29,777 nt of DNA from CAYNNP01 sp964398215 (GTDB lineage Bacteria > Planctomycetota > Planctomycetia > Pirellulales > Pirellulaceae). This document shows positions 7,132 through 15,054 of the stretch, piece after piece. Under the pieces are notes generated by a model. That model made no database searches and was not told where the DNA came from. It saw nothing but the letters and a program-made list of their open reading frames with translations. The DNA lies in contig CAYNNP010000052.1 in NCBI GenBank assembly GCA_964398215.1, positions 1-29,777 on the forward strand, in the 5' to 3' direction. A program made the translations under genes and the position numbers. Every line of letters starts with the position of its first letter. The stretch's first letter is position 1.

Positions 7132-8580
7132 ATGCTTCAACGAACCATCTCTTGCCTTCTTGTTTTCGCCACCTGCTCAATTGCGAATGCCGATTGGCCT
7201 CAATGGCGCGGTCCAAATCGGACTGGGTTCGTTGATTCGCCAGAGCTGACGGAATCTTTGCCAGAAAATGGAAAAAAACCAAAATGGAAGTTTGATTCCT
7301 TTCCTGGTGGCACATCGGGCGGTTGGGGATCGCCGGTGATCAGCAACAATCAGGTGTACGTTTATTCTCATGCAAAGAACAAGAAGGGTGACGCGGCTGT
7401 TCCTGAGAAAAAGTTTCCCTGGTTGGCGCCCGAAAAACGCGTTGGCATGTCTGACGAGGAGTATCAGGAATACGAAGTCAAACGTCGCAACGAAGATGAG
7501 CAACGTTCCAAAGCCTTCAAGTTCACGCAGCGGTTGGTTTGCTTGGACCTCGACAACGGCCAAGTCGTTTGGGAAAAGCAGACGGCTGGTGCGTACACTC
7601 GTTTCGTGCAATCGGGAACGCCCTGCGTCGCCAATGGAAAGGTCTTTGTGCTGGGTCCCGCTCGAACTGCGCTTTGCTATGACGCCAAGACAGGTGCGCT
7701 GCTGTGGGAAAAACGATTGCCTGGTGAGTTTCGTGACGAGTACTTTGGCAGTTCCTTTATCGTTCACGAGAATGTCGCTTTGGTTGCCTGTGGACCACTT
7801 TATGCATTGAATACTGACGATGGAAAGATCCTCTGGAATGGTGACGAGAATCACGATTATTCTTCGCACAGCAGCCCAACTGTTTGGAGTTCGGGCAACA
7901 CTGCATTGGCGATTTGCAATACCGAAGGCGGGCGAACAGAAGCCTACCGGATTGCTGATGGGAAACAGCTCTGGGAGCTAACGTCTGGTACCGCGCGGTC
8001 TTCGCCAATCATCGCTGGTGACCTGTTGTTGACCTATGGAGGTTCTCGCAAGAATGGCTTGACGGCTTTCAAGCTCGGTGGCGAATCCAAGCCCGAGCAG
8101 CTCTGGCAATTCCGCGGCGCAGCAGACTCAGGCACCACGCCAGTGGTTCGAGGCGGATATGCATTTGTTCAAGGTGAAAAACGCGTCGCCAAAGTTGACT
8201 TGTCGGACGGCTCCCGCGTTTGGCAGACAAGCCTCAAGATCTCTAAGCCAAAGTACACATCGATGATCGCAGCTGGCAAACAAGTCTTTTTTGCCTGGGA
8301 AGGAATCATGGCCTTCGACGCGGAATCCAAAGACTTTTCGATGATCTATGATGCGGAAGTCGATTCAAAAGGGCGATTGATCGAAGGAGACAAACTTCGC
8401 AAGGAATTAAAGTTGGATGAAATCGCTAGCCGCGAAGGTGGCTTGGCAGAGTCCGAAAAACTGTGGCAAAAGGAAGCGGTAGAATCCGGGCCCTTAGCGT
8501 GCACTACGCCAGCATTCAGCGACGGAAAGCTCGTCGTTCGATTGCGAGATTCTGTGGTTTGCTACGATTTGGCGAAATAA
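7132..8580 (+). CDS. Exported PQQ-like beta-propeller protein
   Basis: This 482-residue protein starts with a signal peptide (MLQRTISCLLVFATCSIANA, cleavage before DW). The mature N-terminus WPQWRGPNRTG is the hallmark opening of the large planctomycete family of PQQ-binding-like/BamB-like propellers. Blade repeats recur as LDLDNGQVVWEKQ, YDAKTGALLWEKR, LNTDDGKILWNGD, YRIADGKQLWEL and VDLSDGSRVWQT. An acidic/lysine-rich stretch at about residues 85-130 interrupts the first blades. The fold is clear, but whether PQQ is bound or any enzyme activity exists is not; a structural or binding role outside the cytoplasm is equally possible. It stands alone, with non-coding DNA on both sides. The start is the first ATG that yields an intact signal peptide. 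Confidence 0.88.
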   Translation: MLQRTISCLLVFATCSIANADWPQWRGPNRTGFVDSPELTESLPENGKKPKWKFDSFPGGTSGGWGSPVISNNQVYVYSHAKNKKGDAAVPEKKFPWLAPEKRVGMSDEEYQEYEVKRRNEDEQRSKAFKFTQRLVCLDLDNGQVVWEKQTAGAYTRFVQSGTPCVANGKVFVLGPARTALCYDAKTGALLWEKRLPGEFRDEYFGSSFIVHENVALVACGPLYALNTDDGKILWNGDENHDYSSHSSPTVWSSGNTALAICNTEGGRTEAYRIADGKQLWELTSGTARSSPIIAGDLLLTYGGSRKNGLTAFKLGGESKPEQLWQFRGAADSGTTPVVRGGYAFVQGEKRVAKVDLSDGSRVWQTSLKISKPKYTSMIAAGKQVFFAWEGIMAFDAESKDFSMIYDAEVDSKGRLIEGDKLRKELKLDEIASREGGLAESEKLWQKEAVESGPLACTTPAFSDGKLVVRLRDSVVCYDLAK

Positions 8581-8987
8581 TCCCAACTTGCTAGCTGAAT
8601 TCAGTGTCTAAGAATTTAGTGAAAGCAGTTAGAATGCTACCTCTGAACGCTCTTCTTTTGGAGAGCGGTACAGCAACCCCGCTGACTAGGTGATGACTTG
8701 CTTTCTAGCCTTGTTAATCGGAGGAAAGCGGCGCGACCCGATCAGTTGTTTGCGCAATCACCTCCGTGTTTTCGCGTATGAAAGTGTCATGCAAAATCTG
8801 GCGACCGGCGTTAGCCATCGTGATTTTTCGCAGTTCAATAAAGACTCCTTGAGTGCGTTTTCAAGCCAACACTGTTTCGGCCAAAACAAATTTACTTCCA
8901 CCCTCCCATTATTCGCAGACCGAACGTGTCTCACATTGCTGCATCCTATTGCAGTCACTTGATCCCCAACTTCCTGTCTAGTCACGG
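8581..8987. other. Intergenic region before kinase gene
   Basis: I see no supported gene. A perfect 10-bp palindrome CTGAATTCAG lies at 8595-8604, just after the propeller stop. A hairpin at 8648-8667 (CGCTCT and AGAGCG, extended by one G-T and one C-G pair, TTTT loop) could end the propeller transcript, but no U tract follows it. The rest, 8670-8987, should hold the promoter of the kinase-phosphatase pair; no clear -35/-10 set stands out. A 90-codon frame at 8690-8962 starts with GTG, has no family resemblance and is not accepted. Confidence 0.4.
8648..8667 (+). terminator. Possible terminator hairpin of propeller gene
   Basis: An 8-pair stem (including one G-T wobble) with a TTTT loop lies 68 bp past the propeller stop codon. 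No run of T follows, so factor-independent termination is uncertain. Confidence 0.3.
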
Positions 8988-10121
8988 ATGATGGACGAAC
9001 CAATGCAATCAACCACACGATACGAACCAAATCCAACCATTACCTATCATGGTTCGGAAACGACTCAGTCAGACTCGGGGCTTGTCAAGCAGTACGACTA
9101 CCTGATCGGCTCAAATTCAGTTTCATGGACTGGGCACTATCACATGCTCCGGCAGCTCGGACGGGGCGGCCAAGGCGAGGTGTATCTGACGGAGTATCGT
9201 GGCACAGACGGGTTTACCGTTCCCGTCGCAATGAAGATTTTTTCGCCGGAGCGATACCACGACGCCAAGGCGTACGAGGATGCTATGCAGCGTGTTGCAT
9301 CGATCGCTTCGGAAGTCGCTTTGATTCAGCACGATAACCTCCTGGACGTCCAAAATTTCTTTGAGCGTCGCCGCATCCGCATCATGATGATGGAGTGGGT
9401 CGATGGTTATGACTTGCGCCAACTGATGGCACACAAATGTCTCGGACTCTTGGAAGGCCGGGTCACGCAGCGACGTTGGAGCTACATCAACGAAGTCATT
9501 CTGACCGAGGGTCCAAAACAGTCTCGATTCAAAGCGGGCATTGCTGTGGCAGTGGTCCGTGAGATACTTGCTGCGTTGGGTGCGCTGCACCGCAAAGGGA
9601 TCGTGCACGGCGACATCAAACCTGCAAACGTGATGCTGAAGATGACCGGTCACGCGAAACTCATCGACATGGGTTCGGCATTCTATTTGGATTCCCCACC
9701 GCAAGAACGCGACTGCACTCCAATCTATGCGCCACCCGAAGTCTTGGAAAACTATGCGGTTACACCACGTAGTGACTTAGCGAGTGTCGGCTATGTGTTG
9801 ATCGAACTGCTGAGCGGAGTCAACGTTTTTGCCGGACTTGATCGCTTGCGTGACCTGCTGCATGCAAAGCGAGAACTACCGAACCGACTGGATGAAGTTT
9901 TGCCGGATGAAGTTGTTTGCAACGAACTTTTGATGAGTTTCATCCGCGGGCTGATTGCTCCCGATCCGAACCGGCGTTTCCCCAACGCCGAAGCAGCAGA
10001 ACACGATCAAGGCGCCGCTGCGTTTCACCGGCAGCTGGTCATGGGTGACATGGCAACCGAGTACGACAATGATATCCGCCTGTGGCTAGAAGAGTTGCGG
10101 CAACTGGAATCAACGAACTGA
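8988..10121 (+). CDS. Soluble Hanks-type Ser/Thr protein kinase, DMG variant
   Basis: This 377-residue kinase has an N-terminal extension of about 50 residues, then the glycine loop LGRGGQGEVYL (57-67), the ATP lysine K83 in VAMKIF, and catalytic loop HGDIKPANVML (Asp209, Asn214). The metal-binding motif is LIDMGSAF (Asp227) and the activation segment ends YAPPEV. Catalytic Lys, Asp and Asn are present, so activity is plausible. The HRD Arg is replaced by Gly and DFG by DMG, suggesting control not dependent on activation-loop phosphorylation. An insertion of about 35 residues (CLGLLEGRVTQRRWSYINEV) precedes the helix before the catalytic loop. No membrane segment is present. The start could be 8988, 8991 or 9003. 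TGA is followed after one base by the next ATG, so it is coupled to the phosphatase gene. Confidence 0.88.
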   Translation: MMDEPMQSTTRYEPNPTITYHGSETTQSDSGLVKQYDYLIGSNSVSWTGHYHMLRQLGRGGQGEVYLTEYRGTDGFTVPVAMKIFSPERYHDAKAYEDAMQRVASIASEVALIQHDNLLDVQNFFERRRIRIMMMEWVDGYDLRQLMAHKCLGLLEGRVTQRRWSYINEVILTEGPKQSRFKAGIAVAVVREILAALGALHRKGIVHGDIKPANVMLKMTGHAKLIDMGSAFYLDSPPQERDCTPIYAPPEVLENYAVTPRSDLASVGYVLIELLSGVNVFAGLDRLRDLLHAKRELPNRLDEVLPDEVVCNELLMSFIRGLIAPDPNRRFPNAEAAEHDQGAAAFHRQLVMGDMATEYDNDIRLWLEELRQLESTN

Positions 10122-10122
10122 A

Positions 10123-10935
10123 ATGGATACACATCACTTGGAAGTTGCGGTTCAAGCCGCAAAGGCCGGCGCGGCCGAACTAATGTCGCGACGTGATAGC
10201 CGGGTTGTCAGCGAAAAGGCGCCCAAGGATTTAGTCACCGATGCTGACTTGGCTTCACAGAAAGCGATTCGCGATTTGCTAACCAGCAAGTTTCCCGACT
10301 ACGCGTTTGTCGGTGAAGAAGAAGGCGAAAACGAACCGCCCGATGCAGTACGTGCTAACCATCCAGATGCGCAGCCGTGTTGGGTGGTCGATCCGCTTGA
10401 TGGCACGATCAACTATGTACACCGCTTGCAGAGTTTTGCCGTTTCGATCGGGCTGTACGCGCAAGGAAAAATGCGACTGGGTGTGATTTACGATCCCGTT
10501 ATTGACGAGATTTTTACAGCCATCGACGGTCAAGGTGCGCATTGCAACGGACGGCCAATGAAAGTCAGCAGCTGCACCGATCTATCGGACGCGCTGCTGG
10601 CGTGCAGCTTTCCAGCTGGCGTTCGTGCTCAAGCTCCTGAGATCGACCGGTTCGCACGAATACTGGAAAAATGTCGGTCCGTTCGTCGACTTGGTTCGTG
10701 CGCGCTGAATATGTGTTACGTCGCGGATGGACGACTGGATGGTTACTGGGCAACCAGCGTTGCAGCCTGGGACGCAGCAGCAGGGATCGTTATCTGTCGC
10801 GAAGCCGGTGCAAGTCTATCTGCCTACAACGGTGGAGCCATCGATGTATGGTTGCCACGGTTTTGCGTCTCCGCGTCTGAGCCGATTCAACAACGCATCG
10901 TCGGTATGCTCTCGTCGCCCGCACAGCAATCGTAA
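10123..10935 (+). CDS. Inositol monophosphatase family phosphatase
   Basis: This 270-residue enzyme of the IMPase/SuhB/CysQ/histidinol-phosphatase superfamily has metal-binding motifs in the expected order: GEEEGE (from residue 64), WVVDPLDGTINY (87-98) and AAWDAAAG (about 213-220). SEKAPKDLVTDAD near residue 30 matches the conserved KxxxDLVTxAD block. It hydrolyses a small phosphorylated substrate with Mg2+; inositol-1-phosphate, histidinol phosphate or PAP cannot be told apart by eye. The ATG comes one base after the kinase stop (TGAAATG), so translation is probably coupled. The gene converges on the dehydrogenase with a 19-bp gap. A small 6-bp hairpin (10928-10942) overlaps the stop codon but lacks a U tract. 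Confidence 0.9.
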   Translation: MDTHHLEVAVQAAKAGAAELMSRRDSRVVSEKAPKDLVTDADLASQKAIRDLLTSKFPDYAFVGEEEGENEPPDAVRANHPDAQPCWVVDPLDGTINYVHRLQSFAVSIGLYAQGKMRLGVIYDPVIDEIFTAIDGQGAHCNGRPMKVSSCTDLSDALLACSFPAGVRAQAPEIDRFARILEKCRSVRRLGSCALNMCYVADGRLDGYWATSVAAWDAAAGIVICREAGASLSAYNGGAIDVWLPRFCVSASEPIQQRIVGMLSSPAQQS

Positions 10936-10954
10936 AACGATTCACCGGCAGGTT

Positions 10955-11983
10955 TCAACCGTTCGGGGTCAATACTGCTTTGACGATTTGGCCTGAGTGC
11001 ATTGTTTCAAAAGCAGTTTGCCACTGCTCAATTGGCCACGTTCCACCCAAGATCGGTTTGATGTCCAGTTGACCAGTAGCCAACAGGGACAGGACTCGTT
11101 CCCAGATCGTCCAGTGATGACTGAAGCTACCTTGGAGCGTAACATTCTTTTGAACCAGCGGGTCCACATTGAAACCCAGCGGTTTCGGGCCCCAACCTAC
11201 TTTCGTGACCCAACCAGCCGGCCGGACCAGATCGATCGCGGACTTTAGGGTCGCCGAAACGCCAGCGGCATCGATCACGACATCAGCCCCCAATCCGTCA
11301 CGCGCTTTGGACCATTCACAGGCGTCTGTCATCGTCTCACAGCCGTACTGTTTGGCAATTTTGAATCGTGCGGTATCCGATTCCAAGCCCAGCAAACCGA
11401 CTTCACCGCCAGCCAGTCGAGCCATCGCGGCGCACAGGATCCCAATGGTTCCAGGGCCAATGACCAACACACGATCCCCAGGTTCGATTCGTGAATTCTT
11501 GATCACTGCATTGTAGGCAACGCAGCACGGTTCGGTCAGCGCCGCCAGTTCCAGCGAGAGCGCGTCGGGAACTTGGTGCAAGCATCGGGCAGGTACACGC
11601 GTGTACTTGGTCATCGCACCATCGACGCCGTAACCAAATCCTTTTCGAGTCGGGTCCAAGTTATACAAGCCGCGTCGCGACATGGGATTGTCTGGATTGA
11701 TCACAGCGGCCGTTTCACTAGCGACACGATCACCTTCCTTCCAATTCGAAACGTTCTTTCCTGTTTCGATCACGTGACCTGCAAACTCGTGTCCCAGCAC
11801 AACGGGATAATTCACGGGCCAACTATGCGACGCCGTCCATTGATGCAAGTCACTCCCACAAACTCCCACGGCGGCAACCTCCACTAGCACATCATCGGGA
11901 CCGATCGTTGGTTGTTTGAACCCACGAACTTCGACACATCCAGGCTCGGGCGCGTAGTTCACAACAGCTGGAGATTCAGTCAT
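10955..11983 (-). CDS. Zinc-type alcohol/polyol dehydrogenase lacking structural-zinc cysteines
   Basis: This 342-residue protein is a medium-chain dehydrogenase/reductase of the sorbitol/threonine dehydrogenase type. Catalytic zinc motifs are GVCGSDLHQW (Cys42) and LGHEFAGHV (His65, Glu66), with a matching Glu in ALTEPCCVAYNA (about 151). The Rossmann motif VLVIGPGTIG lies at about 172-181, followed by the acidic residue region LLGLES, which suggests NAD preference. The structural-zinc lobe, which in relatives carries four Cys, here reads SETAAVINPDNPMSRRGLYN and LDPTRKGFG with none. It would oxidise an alcohol or polyol in the cytoplasm; the substrate is unknown. It is encoded alone, and its upstream side holds palindromic element copy 2. 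Confidence 0.88.
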   Translation of the reverse strand: MTESPAVVNYAPEPGCVEVRGFKQPTIGPDDVLVEVAAVGVCGSDLHQWTASHSWPVNYPVVLGHEFAGHVIETGKNVSNWKEGDRVASETAAVINPDNPMSRRGLYNLDPTRKGFGYGVDGAMTKYTRVPARCLHQVPDALSLELAALTEPCCVAYNAVIKNSRIEPGDRVLVIGPGTIGILCAAMARLAGGEVGLLGLESDTARFKIAKQYGCETMTDACEWSKARDGLGADVVIDAAGVSATLKSAIDLVRPAGWVTKVGWGPKPLGFNVDPLVQKNVTLQGSFSHHWTIWERVLSLLATGQLDIKPILGGTWPIEQWQTAFETMHSGQIVKAVLTPNG

Positions 11984-12396
11984 GATTCAACTTTGGATGT
12001 GCATTTTGGTGGGCGTTAAGTTTTTTATACTTATACCACCAGAGCTTTAACGCGTCAGTGCATTTGCTTTTCTCGTAGCGAAAGTCCTGAGGGGTTGTCG
12101 ATTTACATGTGTGGCATGTTTTTGTGAGCCGCTGGCGCTAGCCACGGGCCTCGAAGCGTTGCGTTGTCACCACAAGGCCCGCGGCTAGCGCCGTCGGCTC
12201 AGTAAATCAACAAACCGCCAAGACTTTCGGCCCAATGATCAGGCAAATCGCCGTGCGACGGGACTAATTCGCAATCGATACAAAAATAGTGCAGCGCTCT
12301 CGTATATTGGGGCTCTTAGCGTTTGCAGGCACGGTGTTCATAAAGCGTGTCCGCACTCGTTTTTATTTGATCATCACCCCGTGACCAGGCGATAGC
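11984..12396. other. Divergent intergenic region with palindromic element
   Basis: This spacer lies between the dehydrogenase gene (minus) and the 560-residue helical-repeat protein (plus). It holds a 7-bp inverted repeat GCGTTAA (12013-12019) and TTAACGC (12047-12053) around an A/T-rich stretch, then the palindromic element at 12079-12229. About 165 bp before the plus-strand start remain without recognised structure. Both promoters should lie here, but no clear core promoter was identified. Confidence 0.5.
12079..12229 (+). repeat. Palindromic dispersed element, copy 2 (full)
   Basis: Inner arms of 26 bp (12125-12150 and 12176-12201) pair at 23 positions around a 25-nt loop (12151-12175). 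Outer arms start CGAAAGTC (12079-12086) and end GACTTTCG (12222-12229), with GGGTTGTCGATTTA opposite TAAATCAACAAACC, giving 151 bp. The sequence between the inner and outer left arms (GTGGCATGTTTT) matches the reverse complement of the corresponding part of copy 1 (AAAATATGCCAC) with one change, so homology covers the whole element and not just the hairpin. No open frame of note. Confidence 0.9.
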
Positions 12397-14079
12397 ATGC
12401 GACTGTTCCATTGTTTTTTTGCGGCCACCTTGCCACTTGTTTGCATCGGCACGCCACTGTGCAGCGTAGCTAACGCCCAAGACGCCAAGCTCGGGCTGTC
12501 CATCGAGTTTCTGAACGAAACGATTCGGCAAGCAGACGAAATCGAGGATCAGAAAACTCGCTCTGCAGCTCAGTGGAAATTGGTATGGGCTCTCCTTGGC
12601 GCCGACTTGCCAGGCGAAGCGTTTGACCAAGCAATGAAGCTATCCCAAAGCAACCCGCATACATTCATTCTGTCAATGAATAGGATCGGCAATTACGCGA
12701 AAAAGAATAACGATGCCGCGATGGTTACCCGAACATTCACAACCGCAGCCAGAGTCGATCAGGAGACGGGCAACAAATACACATCCAATGTCGTCGACAT
12801 GGGATTCAAACTCGATCGTCCACTTGATGAAATTATCCGTATCGCAACGAACAGCAAAAAGAGCCAGCCCGCGTTTTCGCGCATACGAAACTGGTTGGCC
12901 AGAAAGGGACGTGTTGATGAAGCTTACCAATTCGCGGCCACCTACCTGCCAGGAACGAAGATCTTGCATCACCATCGACAGATCGGGTACAGCTGCGCGT
13001 CGGTGAAACACTACGATTACTATGCCAAGCATGACTACTTTGGCCAAGCGATCGACGTTATCCACAAGATGCCACCAGGCAAAGAACGTGACCACGTGAT
13101 CAGTACATTGGTTAGCAACTTGATGTACACGACCAACAGGGACACGGTTTCGGATGAACACCTGAAGCTGGCGACACACTGGGCTCAGCAGATCCAAGAT
13201 GACGCCAAACGTGGCGCTGCGAAACGCAACGTCATGCAACGCGAACGGGCCCCCAAGAAAACCGTTCAACAACTAGAAAAACAATTCGCGGCCGCCAAAC
13301 TGCGTGAAGAAAAGTCACAAATCTTGACGCAGATCTTTCATCTTTTGATTGCTGCAGAGGATCTGGATCAAGCCGACAAAATATTGCCAAGGCAGTTGCA
13401 ATTGATCAAAGACCAACCGCGAGAAAAGCAAATCAGTGCGTTTGGAGCCTACGACGACGAAACAGCCATCAAGCACATGACTTGGACACACGAGCGCACG
13501 ATGGTGCAAACGCTTGCCAAAGTTGGCAAGCTGCAGGAAGCGAAAGCGAGATTGCAAAAGATGTCCGAGCTACCAGAACACGAACCGATGTTGTTCATCG
13601 GAAATCTGGCCGGCATTCGACAACAACTGATGCTGCAGTTAGGTGAATGGGATGAATTGAAAAAGATGCTCGCCGCCACCAACCCTGGCCAACCGCACGC
13701 CTATGCCCTCATAGTCACACAAGATTTGATCAGAAAAGGACGGCTGAAAGAGGCGGCAAAAGAATTCCAAGCAGTCTTGGACCAGCCGCAGGAAGTGGTG
13801 TTCCCAGCGGACAAAATCAACCATTTTTCAGCGACCGTCCACGAAGAGTTAGCTGTCGCCTTGGTCGAATCAGGCGACGTCGAAACGGCGGTTTTAATTT
13901 TGAACCAAATCCCAGAACACGAGTATCTAACGCAGCCCTTCAGGTCTTTCGGTCGCACGCTCTGTGCCGATAAGGATCTAGCGAAACTAAAACCGTGGCT
14001 GGAGAAACTCCCCCACCAAACCGCCCGGGTCTACACCCGTTTGGGCGCCTGGTACGCCGCAATAAAGAACGACAAGTAA
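12397..14079 (+). CDS. Exported helical-repeat (TPR-like) protein
   Basis: This 560-residue protein begins with a signal peptide (MRLFHCFFAATLPLVCIGTPLCSVANA, cleavage near 27). The rest is a series of amphipathic helix pairs with alternating A, L, K and E. Stretches such as LGEWDELKKMLAATNPGQPHAYALIVTQDLIRKGRLKEAAKEFQAVL and VALVESGDVETAVLILNQIPEHEYL resemble TPR/alpha-solenoid units, often of a degenerate kind. No enzyme motif was found. The likely place is the periplasm or cell surface, where it would act as a binding scaffold; partners are unknown. The ATG at 12397 has AGGCG about 9 nt upstream. It ends before an assembly gap, so its downstream neighbour is not visible. Confidence 0.8.
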   Translation: MRLFHCFFAATLPLVCIGTPLCSVANAQDAKLGLSIEFLNETIRQADEIEDQKTRSAAQWKLVWALLGADLPGEAFDQAMKLSQSNPHTFILSMNRIGNYAKKNNDAAMVTRTFTTAARVDQETGNKYTSNVVDMGFKLDRPLDEIIRIATNSKKSQPAFSRIRNWLARKGRVDEAYQFAATYLPGTKILHHHRQIGYSCASVKHYDYYAKHDYFGQAIDVIHKMPPGKERDHVISTLVSNLMYTTNRDTVSDEHLKLATHWAQQIQDDAKRGAAKRNVMQRERAPKKTVQQLEKQFAAAKLREEKSQILTQIFHLLIAAEDLDQADKILPRQLQLIKDQPREKQISAFGAYDDETAIKHMTWTHERTMVQTLAKVGKLQEAKARLQKMSELPEHEPMLFIGNLAGIRQQLMLQLGEWDELKKMLAATNPGQPHAYALIVTQDLIRKGRLKEAAKEFQAVLDQPQEVVFPADKINHFSATVHEELAVALVESGDVETAVLILNQIPEHEYLTQPFRSFGRTLCADKDLAKLKPWLEKLPHQTARVYTRLGAWYAAIKNDK

Positions 14080-14448
14080 CCAATTGGGCATTTGGTCTTG
14101 TCACTCCGAACCTGGATCATCCAAGGGGCTCGCTATCGATACTCTGCGTGACACTTCGTGCAACTATTCTTCAGTTTTGAAAAAGCGGTTGCAGAAACTT
14201 TGTGNNNNNNNNNNNNNNNNNNNNNNNNNNNNNNNNNNNNNNNNNNNNNNNNNNNNNNNNNNNNNNNNNNNNNNNNNNNNNNNNNNNNNNNNNNNNNNNN
14301 NNNNTTGTGAACGCAGATGGTCAGACACCTGCCGCTGGCCCTTCTCCCACGAAGGACTGAAAGTTGGCAAGTCGAAATCCGCACTTACCTACGACAAGAT
14401 TAGACTTGCAGTTGCAGTGAGTGCTTTACTCTGGTCTACCCAGCCAAA
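14080..14448. other. Intergenic region containing the assembly gap
   Basis: 125 bp of sequence lie left of the 100-N run and 144 bp right of it. I see no gene, terminator or repeat that I can support in either flank. Open frames drawn across the N run are artefacts. Confidence 0.6.
14205..14304. other. Assembly gap (100 N)
   Basis: Exactly 100 N, the usual placeholder for a gap of unknown length. The left edge ends TTTGTG and the right edge begins TTGTGA, so TTGTG occurs on both sides. The missing piece may be a repeat or nearly nothing. Confidence 0.98.
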
Positions 14449-14880
14449 TCAACTTGCCTGCTTGAGAAACTTACTGGCGTACAAGATGTAGCTGTATGTG
14501 CCTGGTTTGCAATCACTGCGAGTTTCAATGGACTGGTGGATAACTCGCATTGCCAATTGTGCTTGCTCGGTATCGTCCTGCATTGATTGCCAGCGATGAA
14601 GTGCATCGGTGACGATTTGTGTCCACTCTGTTTTTGGTTTGAGTGATCGCACAACACATCGCAGCGATGCGGCTAAAACGCTGTCATCAATTTCCTCATA
14701 GCGTTCAGCTTTCTCGATCAGAAACGTCTCTAGACTCAACATCAAATGCGGGTTTGTGTGGGTCAGCCGATTCCGTTCGCTAGCCTTGACTTCCATCGAC
14801 GGCGCGATGGCGATGGTTGGTTCTGGACGCCGGGCGCGTCGCTTTTGAGCCTGTTTAAGTTGCTTTTTGTTAATCGCCAT
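14449..14880 (-). CDS. Hypothetical protein, basic N-terminus
   Basis: This 143-residue protein opens MAINKKQLKQAQKRRARRP, a lysine/arginine-rich segment that could bind nucleic acid. The remaining, largely helical part includes SLETFLIEKAERYEEIDDSVLAASLRCVVRS and WQSMQDDTEQAQLAMRVIHQSIETRSD. No signal peptide or membrane segment is present. I do not recognise the family. The ATG at 14880 is preferred over the open frame to 14913 because AAGGA lies about 8 nt before it. It is transcribed toward the assembly gap and diverges from the short ORF and TPR gene to the right. Confidence 0.7.
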   Translation of the reverse strand: MAINKKQLKQAQKRRARRPEPTIAIAPSMEVKASERNRLTHTNPHLMLSLETFLIEKAERYEEIDDSVLAASLRCVVRSLKPKTEWTQIVTDALHRWQSMQDDTEQAQLAMRVIHQSIETRSDCKPGTYSYILYASKFLKQAS

Positions 14881-14961
14881 CGGAGATTCCTTTCTAGTTG
14901 GCAGGTGTTCCATCGAGCAACAATTATGCGCTAACGGCCTGAATTGGCGAAGGGCAATTTT

Positions 14962-15051
14962 ATGCGTCAGAACGCTGGTATTTGGCTGAATTCATTGAGA
15001 ATTAACATCTTCAAAAAACGTATTTTGGCACACGTTAAAAGCAGCGCCTAG
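14962..15051 (+). CDS. Possible 29-residue leader or small protein
   Basis: An ATG at 14962 opens a 29-codon frame ending in TAG at 15049-15051. GAAGGG lies about 7 nt before the ATG, a good ribosome-binding site. The peptide starts MRQNAGIWLNSLRINIF and is basic (three Arg, four Lys, one His) with scattered large hydrophobic residues. The frame ends 3 bp before a terminator-like hairpin (15055-15086) that stands ahead of the exported TPR gene. This is the arrangement of a leader ORF with an attenuator, but no run of identical regulatory codons is present. Chance occurrence remains quite possible. Confidence 0.3.
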   Translation: MRQNAGIWLNSLRINIFKKRILAHVKSSA

Positions 15052-15054
15052 CAG

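Noticed and set aside
7177..7869. Minus-strand frame of 230 codons
   Set aside because: Complete shadow of the propeller gene, whose frame has a signal peptide and blade repeats.
8690..8962. 90-codon plus-strand frame before the kinase
   Set aside because: GTG start, no convincing ribosome site and no protein-like composition; treated as non-coding spacer.
9123..9704. Minus-strand frame of 193 codons
   Set aside because: Antisense to the kinase catalytic domain, which carries all key motifs.
12013..12053. GCGTTAA/TTAACGC inverted repeat considered as an integron attC-like site
   Set aside because: It lacks the conserved attC core bases and paired inner sites, and no integrase is near; a chance inverted repeat or part of a promoter is more likely.
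12673..13272. Minus-strand frame of 199 codons
   Set aside because: Antisense to the exported helical-repeat protein; no domain evidence.
14084..14491. Frames reading through the N run
   Set aside because: They exist only because N codons contain no stop; not evidence of coding.
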